From an uncultured Selenomonadales bacterium (lineage in GTDB: Bacteria; Bacillota; Negativicutes; Selenomonadales; Selenomonadaceae), in assembly GCA_937877565.1 (NCBI GenBank), contig CALFJB010000058.1:1-10472 (forward strand): DNA of 10,472 bases. Reading direction: 5' to 3'. Made by a program: the position numbers and the translations under genes. The notes under the pieces are model-generated. The model worked only from the letters and a program-made list of their open reading frames with translations, was not told where the DNA came from and did not search any database. This document shows positions 1-5,629 of this stretch, in pieces. Within the stretch, counting starts at the first letter, position 1. Each line of letters opens with the position of its first letter.

Positions 1-323
1 ACGTTCCAGATAAAAGGCAGAGAATTTACGCGCAATGTATATTCGCCGTTGCTTACAAGCCGCGTCATAATATTGTTGACAATTTCAACGTCATGTGGAT
101 TTTTATCAATGCCGTTTTCGCGTTCATCTTGCCGTTTAGCAGTCATCTGCGCGTTGACGTCGTTACCCATAGCTAAAATTGAAGATAATGCCGAGCGATA
201 TGCCGCGTAAACACCTAAACCTTGCGCTGCCAATGCCCAAGCGTCAACTGCATGAACTTTTAGCGGCGTAAACATAAAAACGGCTAGGATTATCGCCGCA
301 AATAGTTTAAAAAATTTTTTCAC
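1..323 (-). CDS. Secreted M48-family metallopeptidase-like protein, N-terminal part (runs off window)
   Basis: Reading leftward from a GTG at 323-321, 107 codons are open to the window edge. Residues 1-25 form a clear signal peptide: Lys-Lys start, hydrophobic core around 8-20, and a V-H-A cleavage site before VDAW, so the product should be exported. After a small linker, residues 78-107 (DVEIVNNIMTRL, then a stretch ending NSLPFIWN) resemble the segment that precedes the zinc-protease core in exported M48 peptidases of Negativicutes-like bacteria. The HExxH motif itself would lie beyond the window, so the family call rests on this segment and on the htpX neighbour. GTG is preferred because GGGAG (332-336) is correctly spaced and the KK follows at once. 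An in-frame ATG at 338-336 is possible but has no clear SD. The gene lies 45 bp downstream of htpX on the same strand and is probably co-transcribed. Confidence 0.6.
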   Translation of the reverse strand, partial: MKKFFKLFAAIILAVFMFTPLKVHAVDAWALAAQGLGVYAAYRSALSSILAMGNDVNAQMTAKRQDERENGIDKNPHDVEIVNNIMTRLVSNGEYTLRVNSLPFIWN

Positions 324-368
324 GAATTCCACTCCCATAGAATTCAACAAATGAAAGCGTATAAATTT

Positions 369-1235
369 TTACTCGGAAATTCCCAAGACAGCCGCTTGTG
401 CATGAAGTTTTTGAATTCTATCGGAAGTGTCGGGATGAGTCGAGAAAAGTCCTTTCAAAAATTTTTTTGTTCCGTCAAAAGGATTGATGATAAACATATG
501 GGCAGTAGCGTCACCGGCATTTTCAAGCGGCGGAGCGTTTAACGTATATCGCTCAATTTTTTCAAGAGCACTTGCCAAATAATTTGGGTTTCCGCAAATT
601 TCGCCGCCTGTTTTATCTGCATCGTATTCGCGAGAACGTGAAATTGCCATTTGAATAATTGACGCGGCAAGAGGTGCAATAATTATCGCTGCAAGAGTTC
701 CTATCCAACCGTTGTTATCTTCGTCACTACGACTGCCAAAAATCGCTCCCCATTGTACAATACTGCCAATCATTGAAATTACGCCTGCCATTGCGGCGGC
801 GATTGTCCCAATTAAAATATCGCGGTGTTTTACGTGCGCCAATTCGTGACCAAGTACGCCGGAAAGTTCATTATAATCTAGTGTCCTCATAATGCCGGTG
901 GTGACTGCAACGGCGGCGTGTTCAGGATTTCTTCCGGTAGCAAAAGCGTTGGGAACGTTGCTTTCAATCACGCAAACACGCGGCATAGGCAATTCGGCAT
1001 TTTGTGCAAGTTTTTTCACGAGATTGTAAAGTTGCGGTGCTTCAGATTCTGAAATTTCGCGTGCGTTGTACATTTTCAAAACCATTGAATCACTTTTCCA
1101 ATACGTGAAAAAATTTATCCCAACTGAAATTAAAAGCATTATCATTGCTCCGCCACTGCCGCCGATTAATTGACCAACTGCTACCATTATGCCTGTCATC
1201 AACGCCATTAATATTGCTGTCTTAAAGATATTCAT
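369..1235 (-). CDS. htpX: HtpX, membrane-bound zinc metalloprotease (M48B)
   Basis: A 288-residue protein of normal HtpX length (E. coli HtpX is close to 290). Two N-terminal membrane helices (about 5-22 and 27-45) precede the protease domain. The zinc site is HELAH at 130-134 (ligands H130 and H134, catalytic E131), and the third ligand is probably E203 in SREYDAD. Two more hydrophobic stretches (about 141-165 and 178-198) flank a short loop, as in the family. The C-terminal THPDTSDRIQKL segment is also typical. HtpX degrades misfolded or damaged inner-membrane proteins together with FtsH. The start is fixed by AGGAGG at 1243-1248, seven bases upstream of the ATG. It is the first gene of a probable two-gene unit with the secreted M48-like gene downstream. 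Family assignment is secure; the actual substrates are unknown. Confidence 0.96.
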   Translation of the reverse strand: MNIFKTAILMALMTGIMVAVGQLIGGSGGAMIMLLISVGINFFTYWKSDSMVLKMYNAREISESEAPQLYNLVKKLAQNAELPMPRVCVIESNVPNAFATGRNPEHAAVAVTTGIMRTLDYNELSGVLGHELAHVKHRDILIGTIAAAMAGVISMIGSIVQWGAIFGSRSDEDNNGWIGTLAAIIIAPLAASIIQMAISRSREYDADKTGGEICGNPNYLASALEKIERYTLNAPPLENAGDATAHMFIINPFDGTKKFLKGLFSTHPDTSDRIQKLHAQAAVLGISE

Positions 1236-1252
1236 GATAATTCCTCCTATAA

Positions 1253-1272
1253 TTTTTATCTGTAGATAAAAA
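1253..1272 (-). promoter_or_regulatory. 20-bp perfect dyad in the htpX leader, next to the SD
   Basis: The arms TTTTTATCT and AGATAAAAA (9 bp each, separated by 2 bases) form a perfect inverted repeat ending 4 bases before the AGGAGG (1243-1248) of htpX. In mRNA it would fold as an AU-rich hairpin beside the ribosome-binding site; in DNA it could be an operator. It is not followed by a T-run, so it is not a terminator. A second weaker hairpin (CTCCC/GGGGG) lies further up the leader at about 1290-1305. Function is inferred only. Confidence 0.4.
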
Positions 1273-1357
1273 CATTTATTTAAAAATTTACCCCCATTAA
1301 GGGAGTCGTTTATTTCTTGCCATAGCGAAAATTCATTAATTTCAAAATGTCGGTTGA

Positions 1358-1387
1358 ATTATACAACAGCATTTAAAAATTTGTAAA
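1358..1387 (-). promoter_or_regulatory. Sigma-70-type promoter for htpX
   Basis: On the minus strand TTTACA (1387-1382) and a perfect TATAAT (1363-1358) are separated by 18 bp. Transcription should begin near 1351, giving a leader of about 115 nt before the htpX ATG. The leader contains the dyad at 1253-1272. Confidence 0.6.
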
Positions 1388-1400
1388 GCGTACTTACACT

Positions 1401-1438
1401 AAAAAAACTCCGACAAAAAATTTTGCCGAAGTTTTTTT
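1401..1438 (-). terminator. Terminator downstream of tRNA-Pro
   Basis: A nearly symmetrical element reads AAAAAAACTCCGAC on one side and GCCGAAGTTTTTTT on the other, with two mismatches and an AT-rich centre. It lies 27 bases past the 3' end of the tRNA and ends in a run of seven T on the minus strand. The symmetry also gives a T-run on the plus strand, but no plus-strand gene points into it. Confidence 0.65.
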
Positions 1439-1464
1439 ATTTGAAATTTCATCTAAACAAAAAG

Positions 1465-1538
1465 TCGGAACGACGAGGTTTGAACTCACGACCTCTTCCA
1501 CCCCAAGGAAGCGCTCTCCCAAACTGAGCTACGTCCCG
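1465..1538 (-). tRNA. tRNA-Pro (anticodon GGG)
   Basis: Read on the minus strand, the 74 bases fold into a full cloverleaf. The acceptor stem is CGGGACG/CGTTCCG with one G-T pair, the D arm is GCTC/GAGC, and the anticodon stem is CTTCC/GGAAG around the loop TTGGGGT. The T arm is GTGAG/CTCGT around TTCAAAC. The anticodon GGG reads proline codons CCC and CCU. C1-G72 and discriminator A73 agree with bacterial tRNA-Pro. CCA is not encoded, so the end must be added by CCA-adding enzyme. It has a likely promoter at 1572-1600 and a terminator at 1401-1438. Confidence 0.95.
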
Positions 1539-1571
1539 AAACAATATGAATATAAATTTTTAACGTTAGCA

Positions 1572-1600
1572 ATTTTACCACAACATTTTCATAAATGCAA
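1572..1600 (-). promoter_or_regulatory. Probable promoter for tRNA-Pro
   Basis: On the minus strand TTGCAT (1600-1595) and TAAAAT (1577-1572) are 17 bp apart, which would start transcription near 1565, about 27 bases before the tRNA. The -35 lies just inside the 3' end of rnhA. No terminator separates rnhA from the tRNA, so read-through from cbiK-rnhA may add to its expression. Confidence 0.45.
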
Positions 1601-2035
1601 GGAAAATTTTTTGGCCGTATCGTGTGCAAGTTTATCGCAACGTTCATTAAGCAAATCTCCGGCGTGACCTCTAACCCAATTAAATTTTACGTTGCGCGTT
1701 GAAATTAATTCGTCAAGTTCAGTCCAAAGATCAATATTTTTAACTGCCTTGCCGTTTGACAATCGCCAACCTTTACGTTTCCAATTTTCCAACCAATTTT
1801 GAGTGAAGGCATTACGCAAATAAGTACTGTCGGTAAAAATTTCCGCAACGTCATCTTCAGAAATTTTTTTAAGCGCAACAATCGCCGCCGTAAGCTCCAT
1901 ACGATTATTTGTCGTAAAAGATTCTCCGCCGCAAATTTCTTCGCAGTGACCATTTTCATCAATTAGGATTGCCGCGTAACCTCCCGCGCCGGGATTTCCC
2001 AAGCAAGAACCGTCTGTATAAATTTTAATTTTCAT
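1589..2035 (-). CDS. rnhA: Ribonuclease HI
   Basis: A 148-residue RNase H1 that removes the RNA strand of RNA/DNA hybrids in the cytoplasm (R-loops, primers). The catalytic set is complete: D8 in YTDGSCLGNPG, E47 in NNRMELTA, D69 in FTDSTY, H124 in VRGHAG and D134 in NERCDKLA. The basic WKRKGW stretch (85-90) matches the substrate-binding handle of the E. coli type. The ATG at 2035 is chosen over a longer frame beginning at 2086. It lies directly before the conserved MKIKIYTDG start, has AAAGGAAA just upstream (about 2040-2047), and gives the family's usual length. The gene overlaps the end of cbiK by 11 nt, which implies co-transcription and probably translational coupling. There is no functional link between the two beyond this. 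Confidence 0.95.
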   Translation of the reverse strand: MKIKIYTDGSCLGNPGAGGYAAILIDENGHCEEICGGESFTTNNRMELTAAIVALKKISEDDVAEIFTDSTYLRNAFTQNWLENWKRKGWRLSNGKAVKNIDLWTELDELISTRNVKFNWVRGHAGDLLNERCDKLAHDTAKKFSLHL

Positions 2036-2792
2036 CAATTTCCTTTCGCAAATATTCTTGAGAAATTTTTTGAAGATAAAGTTCACGAAAATTTTTAAAC
2101 GTACCTAAACAATCGCCGCAAACTTTCACGTCATAACCAAGATTTATAAATTTATCGCGCCAAAAAATTTTAATGTCCTTTTCGACGTGCATACCTCCGT
2201 TAAAAAGAAGTGGAGCTAACAAAATTTTTTTTACGTTACGATTTTTTAAACGTTCGACGACGTGATTAAAATTCGGCGTGTCACTTTCTTCAATAACTCC
2301 AACGTGAATATGTTGGTAATTTTCATCAATCAGCCGCTGAAAATTTTCATAAACAGGATTGTGACGATTGGGCGAACCGTGCCCGATTAAAATTAAATCT
2401 TCATCAGTGATTGGATAGCATTTCAAAATAATTTCCGAAATTTTTCTTAAGTCATCTGAAAAAATCGGCGATAAAACTTTTACGTCATCAGCGGCGTGAA
2501 TTTTTATTTTGCTATCGAACTCTTCACCGGCGGTTAAATGTGTCGACAACAAAATTATTTTGTCGAAACCTTCTGCGCGCAGATTGGCAATTTGTTCATC
2601 GACGTTAGAAATTTTTATGCCGCGTTGCAACAATTTTTTTATGATAAAGTTTGACGTGTAAGCTTGGCGCAGTTCAAAATTTGGAAACGTCGCAGAAATT
2701 TCTGTGGCAAGTTTATCAATCGTCAAGTTACGAACTTTCTCATTACTCGTTCCAAAACTTATTAATATAATTGCGGTTTTAATTTGTTCCAT
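2025..2792 (-). CDS. cbiK: Sirohydrochlorin cobaltochelatase, CbiK type
   Basis: A 255-residue class II chelatase of the CbiK family, which inserts Co2+ into sirohydrochlorin early in anaerobic cobalamin synthesis. Some relatives insert iron for siroheme or heme instead. Visible marks are the start ISFGTSNEKVRNLTI (11-25), H85 followed by the GEEFD segment (89-93), H138 in LIGHGSPNRHNPVYENF and H202 in NGGMHVEKD. The last two correspond to the metal-binding histidines of the two half-domains. There is no signal peptide, so it acts in the cytoplasm, unlike periplasmic CbiK forms. The SD is weak (GGGAT region, about 2799-2803). A likely promoter is at 2854-2882. No other cobalamin genes are in the window, and I see no cobalamin riboswitch in the short leader. 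Metal choice cannot be told from sequence alone. Confidence 0.85.
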   Translation of the reverse strand: MEQIKTAIILISFGTSNEKVRNLTIDKLATEISATFPNFELRQAYTSNFIIKKLLQRGIKISNVDEQIANLRAEGFDKIILLSTHLTAGEEFDSKIKIHAADDVKVLSPIFSDDLRKISEIILKCYPITDEDLILIGHGSPNRHNPVYENFQRLIDENYQHIHVGVIEESDTPNFNHVVERLKNRNVKKILLAPLLFNGGMHVEKDIKIFWRDKFINLGYDVKVCGDCLGTFKNFRELYLQKISQEYLRKEIDEN

Positions 2793-2853
2793 TTATCAAT
2801 CCCAAACTCAAATTTTTATGGCAAATATTTTTCGACAAATAAAAAATTTTTCC

Positions 2854-2882
2854 TTTATAGAATTTTTAGGAATGTTGGTAAA
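2854..2882 (-). promoter_or_regulatory. Probable promoter for cbiK-rnhA
   Basis: On the minus strand TTTACC (2882-2877) and TATAAA (2859-2854) are 17 bp apart. The start would be near 2847, leaving a leader of about 55 nt, too short for a cobalamin riboswitch. Confidence 0.4.
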
Positions 2883-2906
2883 TAAAGCCGGTTAATCTCA
2901 CTTGAA

Positions 2907-2919
2907 TTCAGCGGCTGAA
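2907..2919. promoter_or_regulatory. Perfect 13-bp palindrome in the divergent cbiK / 3062 control region
   Basis: TTCAGC-G-GCTGAA is an uninterrupted inverted repeat with a GC-rich centre inside very AT-rich DNA. It lies 24 bp behind the cbiK -35 and about 75 bp behind the plus-strand -35, a position suiting a regulator-binding site. No factor can be named. Confidence 0.3.
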
Positions 2920-2994
2920 GTCTGTTTGTAAGAAAATACTTTTTGCACAAAAGAAAAAGTAGGTTTTAAAACTTTGATTTTGAGTAAAAAAAAT

Positions 2995-3023
2995 TTGCAG
3001 TCACGCGCAGTTAGTGCTATACT
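2995..3023 (+). promoter_or_regulatory. Sigma-70-type promoter for the 3062 gene and rfbD
   Basis: TTGCAG (2995-3000) and TATACT (3018-3023) are exactly 17 bp apart, with a TG two bases before the -10. Transcription should begin near 3030. This rules out the longer reading frame that begins with GTG inside the -10 region at 3014. Confidence 0.6.
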
Positions 3024-3061
3024 TTCGGCGAAAAAAATTTTTATTGTCGGAGGCGATTTTT

Positions 3062-3439
3062 ATGAGAAAACCTATTATTGATGATGAAGAAGAAATGTAT
3101 ATCCCCGATATTGGTGACGCAGACGAAAATATTGAATACCACGAAAGTCCGCGTTCAAATATTGGCGTGGCGCTTGGATGGTCGCCTTTGGAACAGCAAA
3201 TGTTTGACTTTCTTTCACTGTATCGCGTAGGTACTTATGAAAGGGAAATGCGCGGAGAAATGATGCGGACAGTTTCTAAATTAATTGACACTTTTAAGCC
3301 GTACGAAATTTCGCGTATTGCGTCGGTTGCAATGTTGGCGTTTCAGCTTAAAGCGGTTGAAGATAAATCTTTCGACGAAGAAGTTGAAAAATATCTTGAA
3401 TACGTCAAAAATCATCCGGAAGATATTGAAGAAATTTAG
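3062..3439 (+). CDS. Acidic 125-aa protein of unknown function
   Basis: I do not recognise this family. The first 30 residues are strongly acidic and probably disordered (DDEEEMYIPD and on). Residues 36-100 look like a compact helical domain (GWSPLEQQMFDFLSLYRVG, then YEREMRGEMMRTVSKLIDTF, then ISRIASVAMLAFQLKAVE), and the last 20 are again acidic and helical. There is no signal peptide, membrane helix, cysteine cluster or obvious catalytic motif. The start is fixed by GGAGG at 3049-3053, eight bases before the ATG, and by the promoter at 2995-3023. It ends 16 bp before rfbD and shares its transcript. It may be an adaptor or a small lineage-specific protein; that is a guess from composition only. 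Confidence 0.85.
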   Translation: MRKPIIDDEEEMYIPDIGDADENIEYHESPRSNIGVALGWSPLEQQMFDFLSLYRVGTYEREMRGEMMRTVSKLIDTFKPYEISRIASVAMLAFQLKAVEDKSFDEEVEKYLEYVKNHPEDIEEI

Positions 3440-3455
3440 GAGAGATTAATTTTAA

Positions 3456-4298
3456 ATGGTAATTGTAACGGGCATAACCGGTCAACTTGGTTATGATGTC
3501 GCGTTGGAACTTGAAAGACGCGGTGAAGAATTTATAGCAACGTCACGTAGCGAAATTGAATTGACTGACGAAAAAAATATCAAAAATTTTATCGCGAATC
3601 ATCAGCCGTCCGCAGTAATTCATTGTGCGGCTTACACTGCCGTTGATAAAGCGGAAGAAGAAGCGGAATTGGCACTTAGGATAAACGGAATGGCAACGCG
3701 GTATATTGCGGAGGCTTGCCGTGATGTCGGCGCGAAATTGCTTTATCCAAGTACTGATTATGTTTTCGGCGGTGACGGCAATAAACCTTACGAAGTAAGT
3801 GACGAAAAAAATCCTTGCAACGTTTATGGTAGGAGTAAACTTTTGGGCGAAGATGCCGTCCGTGCTATTAACAGAAAAAATTTTATCGTGCGAATCAGTT
3901 GGGTTTTCGGCATAAATGGAAAAAATTTCGTCAAGACGATGTTAAATCTTGCCGACAAAAATAAAAAACTTAGAGTTGTCTTGGATCAAATTGGTAGTCC
4001 GACTTACACGAAAGACCTTGCGCCGCTTTTGGTTGATATGATTCACACTGAAAAATTTGGAACGTATCACGCTACGAACGAAGGTTTTTGCAGTTGGGCT
4101 GAATTTGCTAAGGAAATTTTCAAGCTTGCTAAAAAGAAAGTTGAAGTCGAAGAAATTTTTACGGCAGATTATCCTACGCCTGCGCGTCGTCCGTTTAATT
4201 CGCGGCTTAGCAAAAAATCTTTAGATGATGCCGGATTTAATCGCCTTCCTACTTGGCAAGATGCTTTGAAAAGATTTTTGCAAGAACTTAAAGCATAA
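3456..4298 (+). CDS. rfbD: dTDP-4-dehydrorhamnose reductase (RmlD)
   Basis: A 280-residue extended short-chain reductase making dTDP-L-rhamnose from dTDP-4-keto-L-rhamnose with NAD(P)H, the last step of the RmlABCD path to surface polysaccharides. The nucleotide-binding loop is TGITGQLG (5-12) and the catalytic set is T100 in STDYVF, Y124 and K128 in VYGRSK. CAAYTAVDKAE (57-67) and DQIGSPTYTKDLA (177-189) are RmlD signatures. The end RRPFNSRLSKK also fits. AGGAGAG (3438-3444) serves as SD and overlaps the upstream stop. The rmlA, rmlB and rmlC genes are not in the window, so the pathway must be completed elsewhere. A strong terminator follows. Closely related reductases for other dTDP sugars exist, so specificity is very likely but not proven. 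Confidence 0.92.
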   Translation: MVIVTGITGQLGYDVALELERRGEEFIATSRSEIELTDEKNIKNFIANHQPSAVIHCAAYTAVDKAEEEAELALRINGMATRYIAEACRDVGAKLLYPSTDYVFGGDGNKPYEVSDEKNPCNVYGRSKLLGEDAVRAINRKNFIVRISWVFGINGKNFVKTMLNLADKNKKLRVVLDQIGSPTYTKDLAPLLVDMIHTEKFGTYHATNEGFCSWAEFAKEIFKLAKKKVEVEEIFTADYPTPARRPFNSRLSKKSLDDAGFNRLPTWQDALKRFLQELKA

Positions 4299-4322
4299 AA
4301 TTTTTTACCGAAAATTTAAAAA

Positions 4323-4353
4323 CTCAACACGACAATTTGTGTTGAGCTTTTTT
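4323..4353. terminator. Bidirectional terminator between rfbD and corA
   Basis: CTCAACAC (4323-4330) pairs perfectly with GTGTTGAG (4339-4346) over an 8-base loop, followed by C and six T on the plus strand. On the minus strand the same hairpin is followed by five T. It therefore can end both rfbD (stop at 4298) and the converging corA (stop at 4370). Confidence 0.85.
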
Positions 4354-4369
4354 GTTGAAAAATTTTTTA

Positions 4370-5323
4370 TTAAAACATTCGATTTTTCCAAAAGAAATAT
4401 GACGCGATTGTTGACGCAATGATTGCGATAACAATAACGGTGACAAAGCCGTAGTCGTTGCCCTCCATTGGAACGGGAACATTCATTCCAAAAAAACTTG
4501 CTATGACGGTCGGAACAGCAATTATAATTGTTACTGCGGCTAAAAATTTCATAACTTTATTCTGATTGTTTGAGATGATTGACGAAAAAATATCTGCCAT
4601 CTGCGACAGAATTTGGCTGTACATTTCAACCATTTCACGCGCCTGTTTATTTTCAATGATGACGTCTTCCAATAAGTCTTCGTCTTCTTCGTACATTTCC
4701 AAAATGCCGTCGATAGTTTTATTTGTACGAAGGCGCATAATTTTTTCAAGTACGGCATCATTGGAACGTAAAGCCGCATTGAAATAAGTTAAACCTTTTT
4801 GAAGTTCCATAAGGCGAAGAATATCGCTGTTTCTCATTGATTGGCGCAGTTGGTCTTCAATTTCGTCGGAAAGTTTATTAATTTGTCGAAGGTAGCGCAG
4901 ATAAAAAGTTGCCGAGCGATACAAAATTTCAAAAAGAAATTGCGTCCGCTTGTAAGTGTGGAAAAGTCGTGCAGTACGCTGATTGAAACTTGCAATTACG
5001 GGCGTTTCTTCAAGGCAAACCGTTATGATATATTTTTTTGTAAGAATTACTGAAAGCGGCAACGTATCGTAACTTTCTTCATCATAGACAACAGGAACAT
5101 TAGTTAAAATCATTATAGATTCTTCCTCAACGTCAATGTGTGAGCGTTCCTCTTCATCAAGTGCCGAGCGCAAAAAATCCGGCTCAACATTAGTAACTGC
5201 GCTTACTTCTTTTAGTTCATAAGGTGTCGGGTCAATTATATTTATCCACGCGCCTTTTTCCAAAGTTTTCAGCGTCAATTCCTCAAGATGCCCTGATTCT
5301 TGCGATTTGTAAATTTCAAGCAA
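4370..5323 (-). CDS. corA: CorA-family magnesium transporter
   Basis: A 317-residue CorA protein, a pentameric inner-membrane channel for Mg2+ (some relatives carry Co2+, Ni2+ or Zn2+). A soluble N-terminal alpha/beta domain (about 1-125) leads into long helices (about 125-255), including acidic stretches such as YEEDEDLLED. Then comes TM1 (about 258-278), which ends in the hallmark GMN (G279-N281) loop with VPVPMEGNDYGF, followed by TM2 (about 293-312) and a basic C-terminus. The start is TTG (5323-5321) rather than ATG: AAAGGGGG at 5332-5339 is correctly spaced, and the protein begins MLEIYK as CorA proteins commonly do. It is transcribed alone, away from lysC and towards rfbD, and I see no M-box in its short leader. 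Confidence 0.93.
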   Translation of the reverse strand: MLEIYKSQESGHLEELTLKTLEKGAWINIIDPTPYELKEVSAVTNVEPDFLRSALDEEERSHIDVEEESIMILTNVPVVYDEESYDTLPLSVILTKKYIITVCLEETPVIASFNQRTARLFHTYKRTQFLFEILYRSATFYLRYLRQINKLSDEIEDQLRQSMRNSDILRLMELQKGLTYFNAALRSNDAVLEKIMRLRTNKTIDGILEMYEEDEDLLEDVIIENKQAREMVEMYSQILSQMADIFSSIISNNQNKVMKFLAAVTIIIAVPTVIASFFGMNVPVPMEGNDYGFVTVIVIAIIASTIASYFFWKNRMF

Positions 5324-5365
5324 CTTACGCGCCCCCTTTCAGTCCAAAACTTATTGGCAACTTAT

Positions 5366-5395
5366 TTTATAACGCGATTGGGATTTTGTCCACAA
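5366..5395 (-). promoter_or_regulatory. Probable promoter for corA
   Basis: On the minus strand TTGTGG (5395-5390) and TATAAA (5371-5366) are 18 bp apart. The start would be near 5359, leaving only about 36 nt before the TTG, so a Mg2+-sensing leader is unlikely. Confidence 0.45.
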
Positions 5396-5550
5396 TTTTA
5401 TAGCATAGTAACTGGAGCGTATTTACAATCGCTTTTTGCAGACAAATTTATTTTTACCGTTGGAAACTATTTTGTAAAGCTTAAACTTATATCATTTTTG
5501 TCACTTTGCAAATACGGTTTAAGGTTTTACTGTATACAATGTGAATTTTT

Positions 5551-5579
5551 TTGACGGCAAATAAAATCTCTGTTAAAAT
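5551..5579 (+). promoter_or_regulatory. Sigma-70-type promoter for lysC and the genes after it
   Basis: TTGACG (5551-5556) and TAAAAT (5574-5579) are 17 bp apart, close to consensus. The predicted start near 5586 lies inside the heptad array. The leader is about 44 nt, too short for a lysine riboswitch. Confidence 0.6.
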
Positions 5580-5580
5580 T

Positions 5581-5615
5581 CTATTCGCTAAAAGCTAACA
5601 CCTAAAAGCTAGAAT
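5581..5615 (+). repeat. Five-unit heptad array (CTA every 7 nt) before lysC
   Basis: Five consecutive 7-mers all begin with CTA, at 5581, 5588, 5595, 5602 and 5609: CTATTCG, CTAAAAG, CTAACAC, CTAAAAG, CTAGAAT. Within it the 10-mer CTAAAAGCTA occurs twice, 14 bp apart. The array begins one base after the promoter -10 and ends directly at the lysC SD (GGAG, 5616-5619). A second array with the same period, unit count and position lies before the aminotransferase gene (7779-7813). Confidence 0.6.
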
Positions 5616-5629
5616 GGAGTGATTTTGAA

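Larger units (their letters stand above)
5324..5629. other. 306-bp divergent intergenic region between corA and lysC
   Basis: It holds the corA SD and promoter on the left, and the lysC promoter, heptad array and SD on the right. The middle, about 5396-5550, is AT-rich and shows no gene, hairpin or riboswitch that I can support. An 8-bp palindrome TGTATACA lies at 5531-5538, 12 bp before the lysC -35, but is too short to weigh. The small open frames here are not preceded by an SD and have no recognisable product. Confidence 0.6.

Noticed and set aside
2036..2086. Longer start for RNase HI (ATG at 2086)
   Set aside because: It adds 17 residues not typical of the family, deep inside cbiK. ATG 2035 has a good SD and begins at the conserved MKIKIYTDG.
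300..2800. Very frequent AAAATTTT-type tracts as a repeat family
   Set aside because: Most lie inside genes in AAA-ATT-TTT-like codon runs or on the opposite strand of such runs, so codon use and AT content explain them.
2793..2990. Cobalamin riboswitch before cbiK
   Set aside because: No GCCACTG-type B12 box or multi-helix layout is visible, and the likely promoter leaves only about 55 nt of leader.
3026..3053. Hairpin covering the SD of the 3062 gene
   Set aside because: The left arm overlaps the predicted transcription start and the pairing needs G-T pairs and a mismatch, so a stable leader structure is not convincing.
3014..3061. Longer start for the acidic protein (GTG at 3014)
   Set aside because: The GTG lies inside the spacer/-10 of a near-consensus promoter, so it would not be transcribed. 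ATG 3062 has GGAGG at the right spacing.
5531..5538. TGTATACA palindrome near the lysC promoter as a GntR-type operator
   Set aside because: Eight bases of AT-rich symmetry are expected by chance in this region and no second half-site flanks it.
5300..5554. 84-aa plus-strand open frame between corA and lysC
   Set aside because: It starts inside corA antisense, has no SD and no recognisable sequence, and crosses the corA promoter.
5324..5629. M-box before corA or lysine riboswitch before lysC
   Set aside because: The predicted leaders are about 36 and 44 nt, too short. No conserved helix set was seen in the rest of the region.
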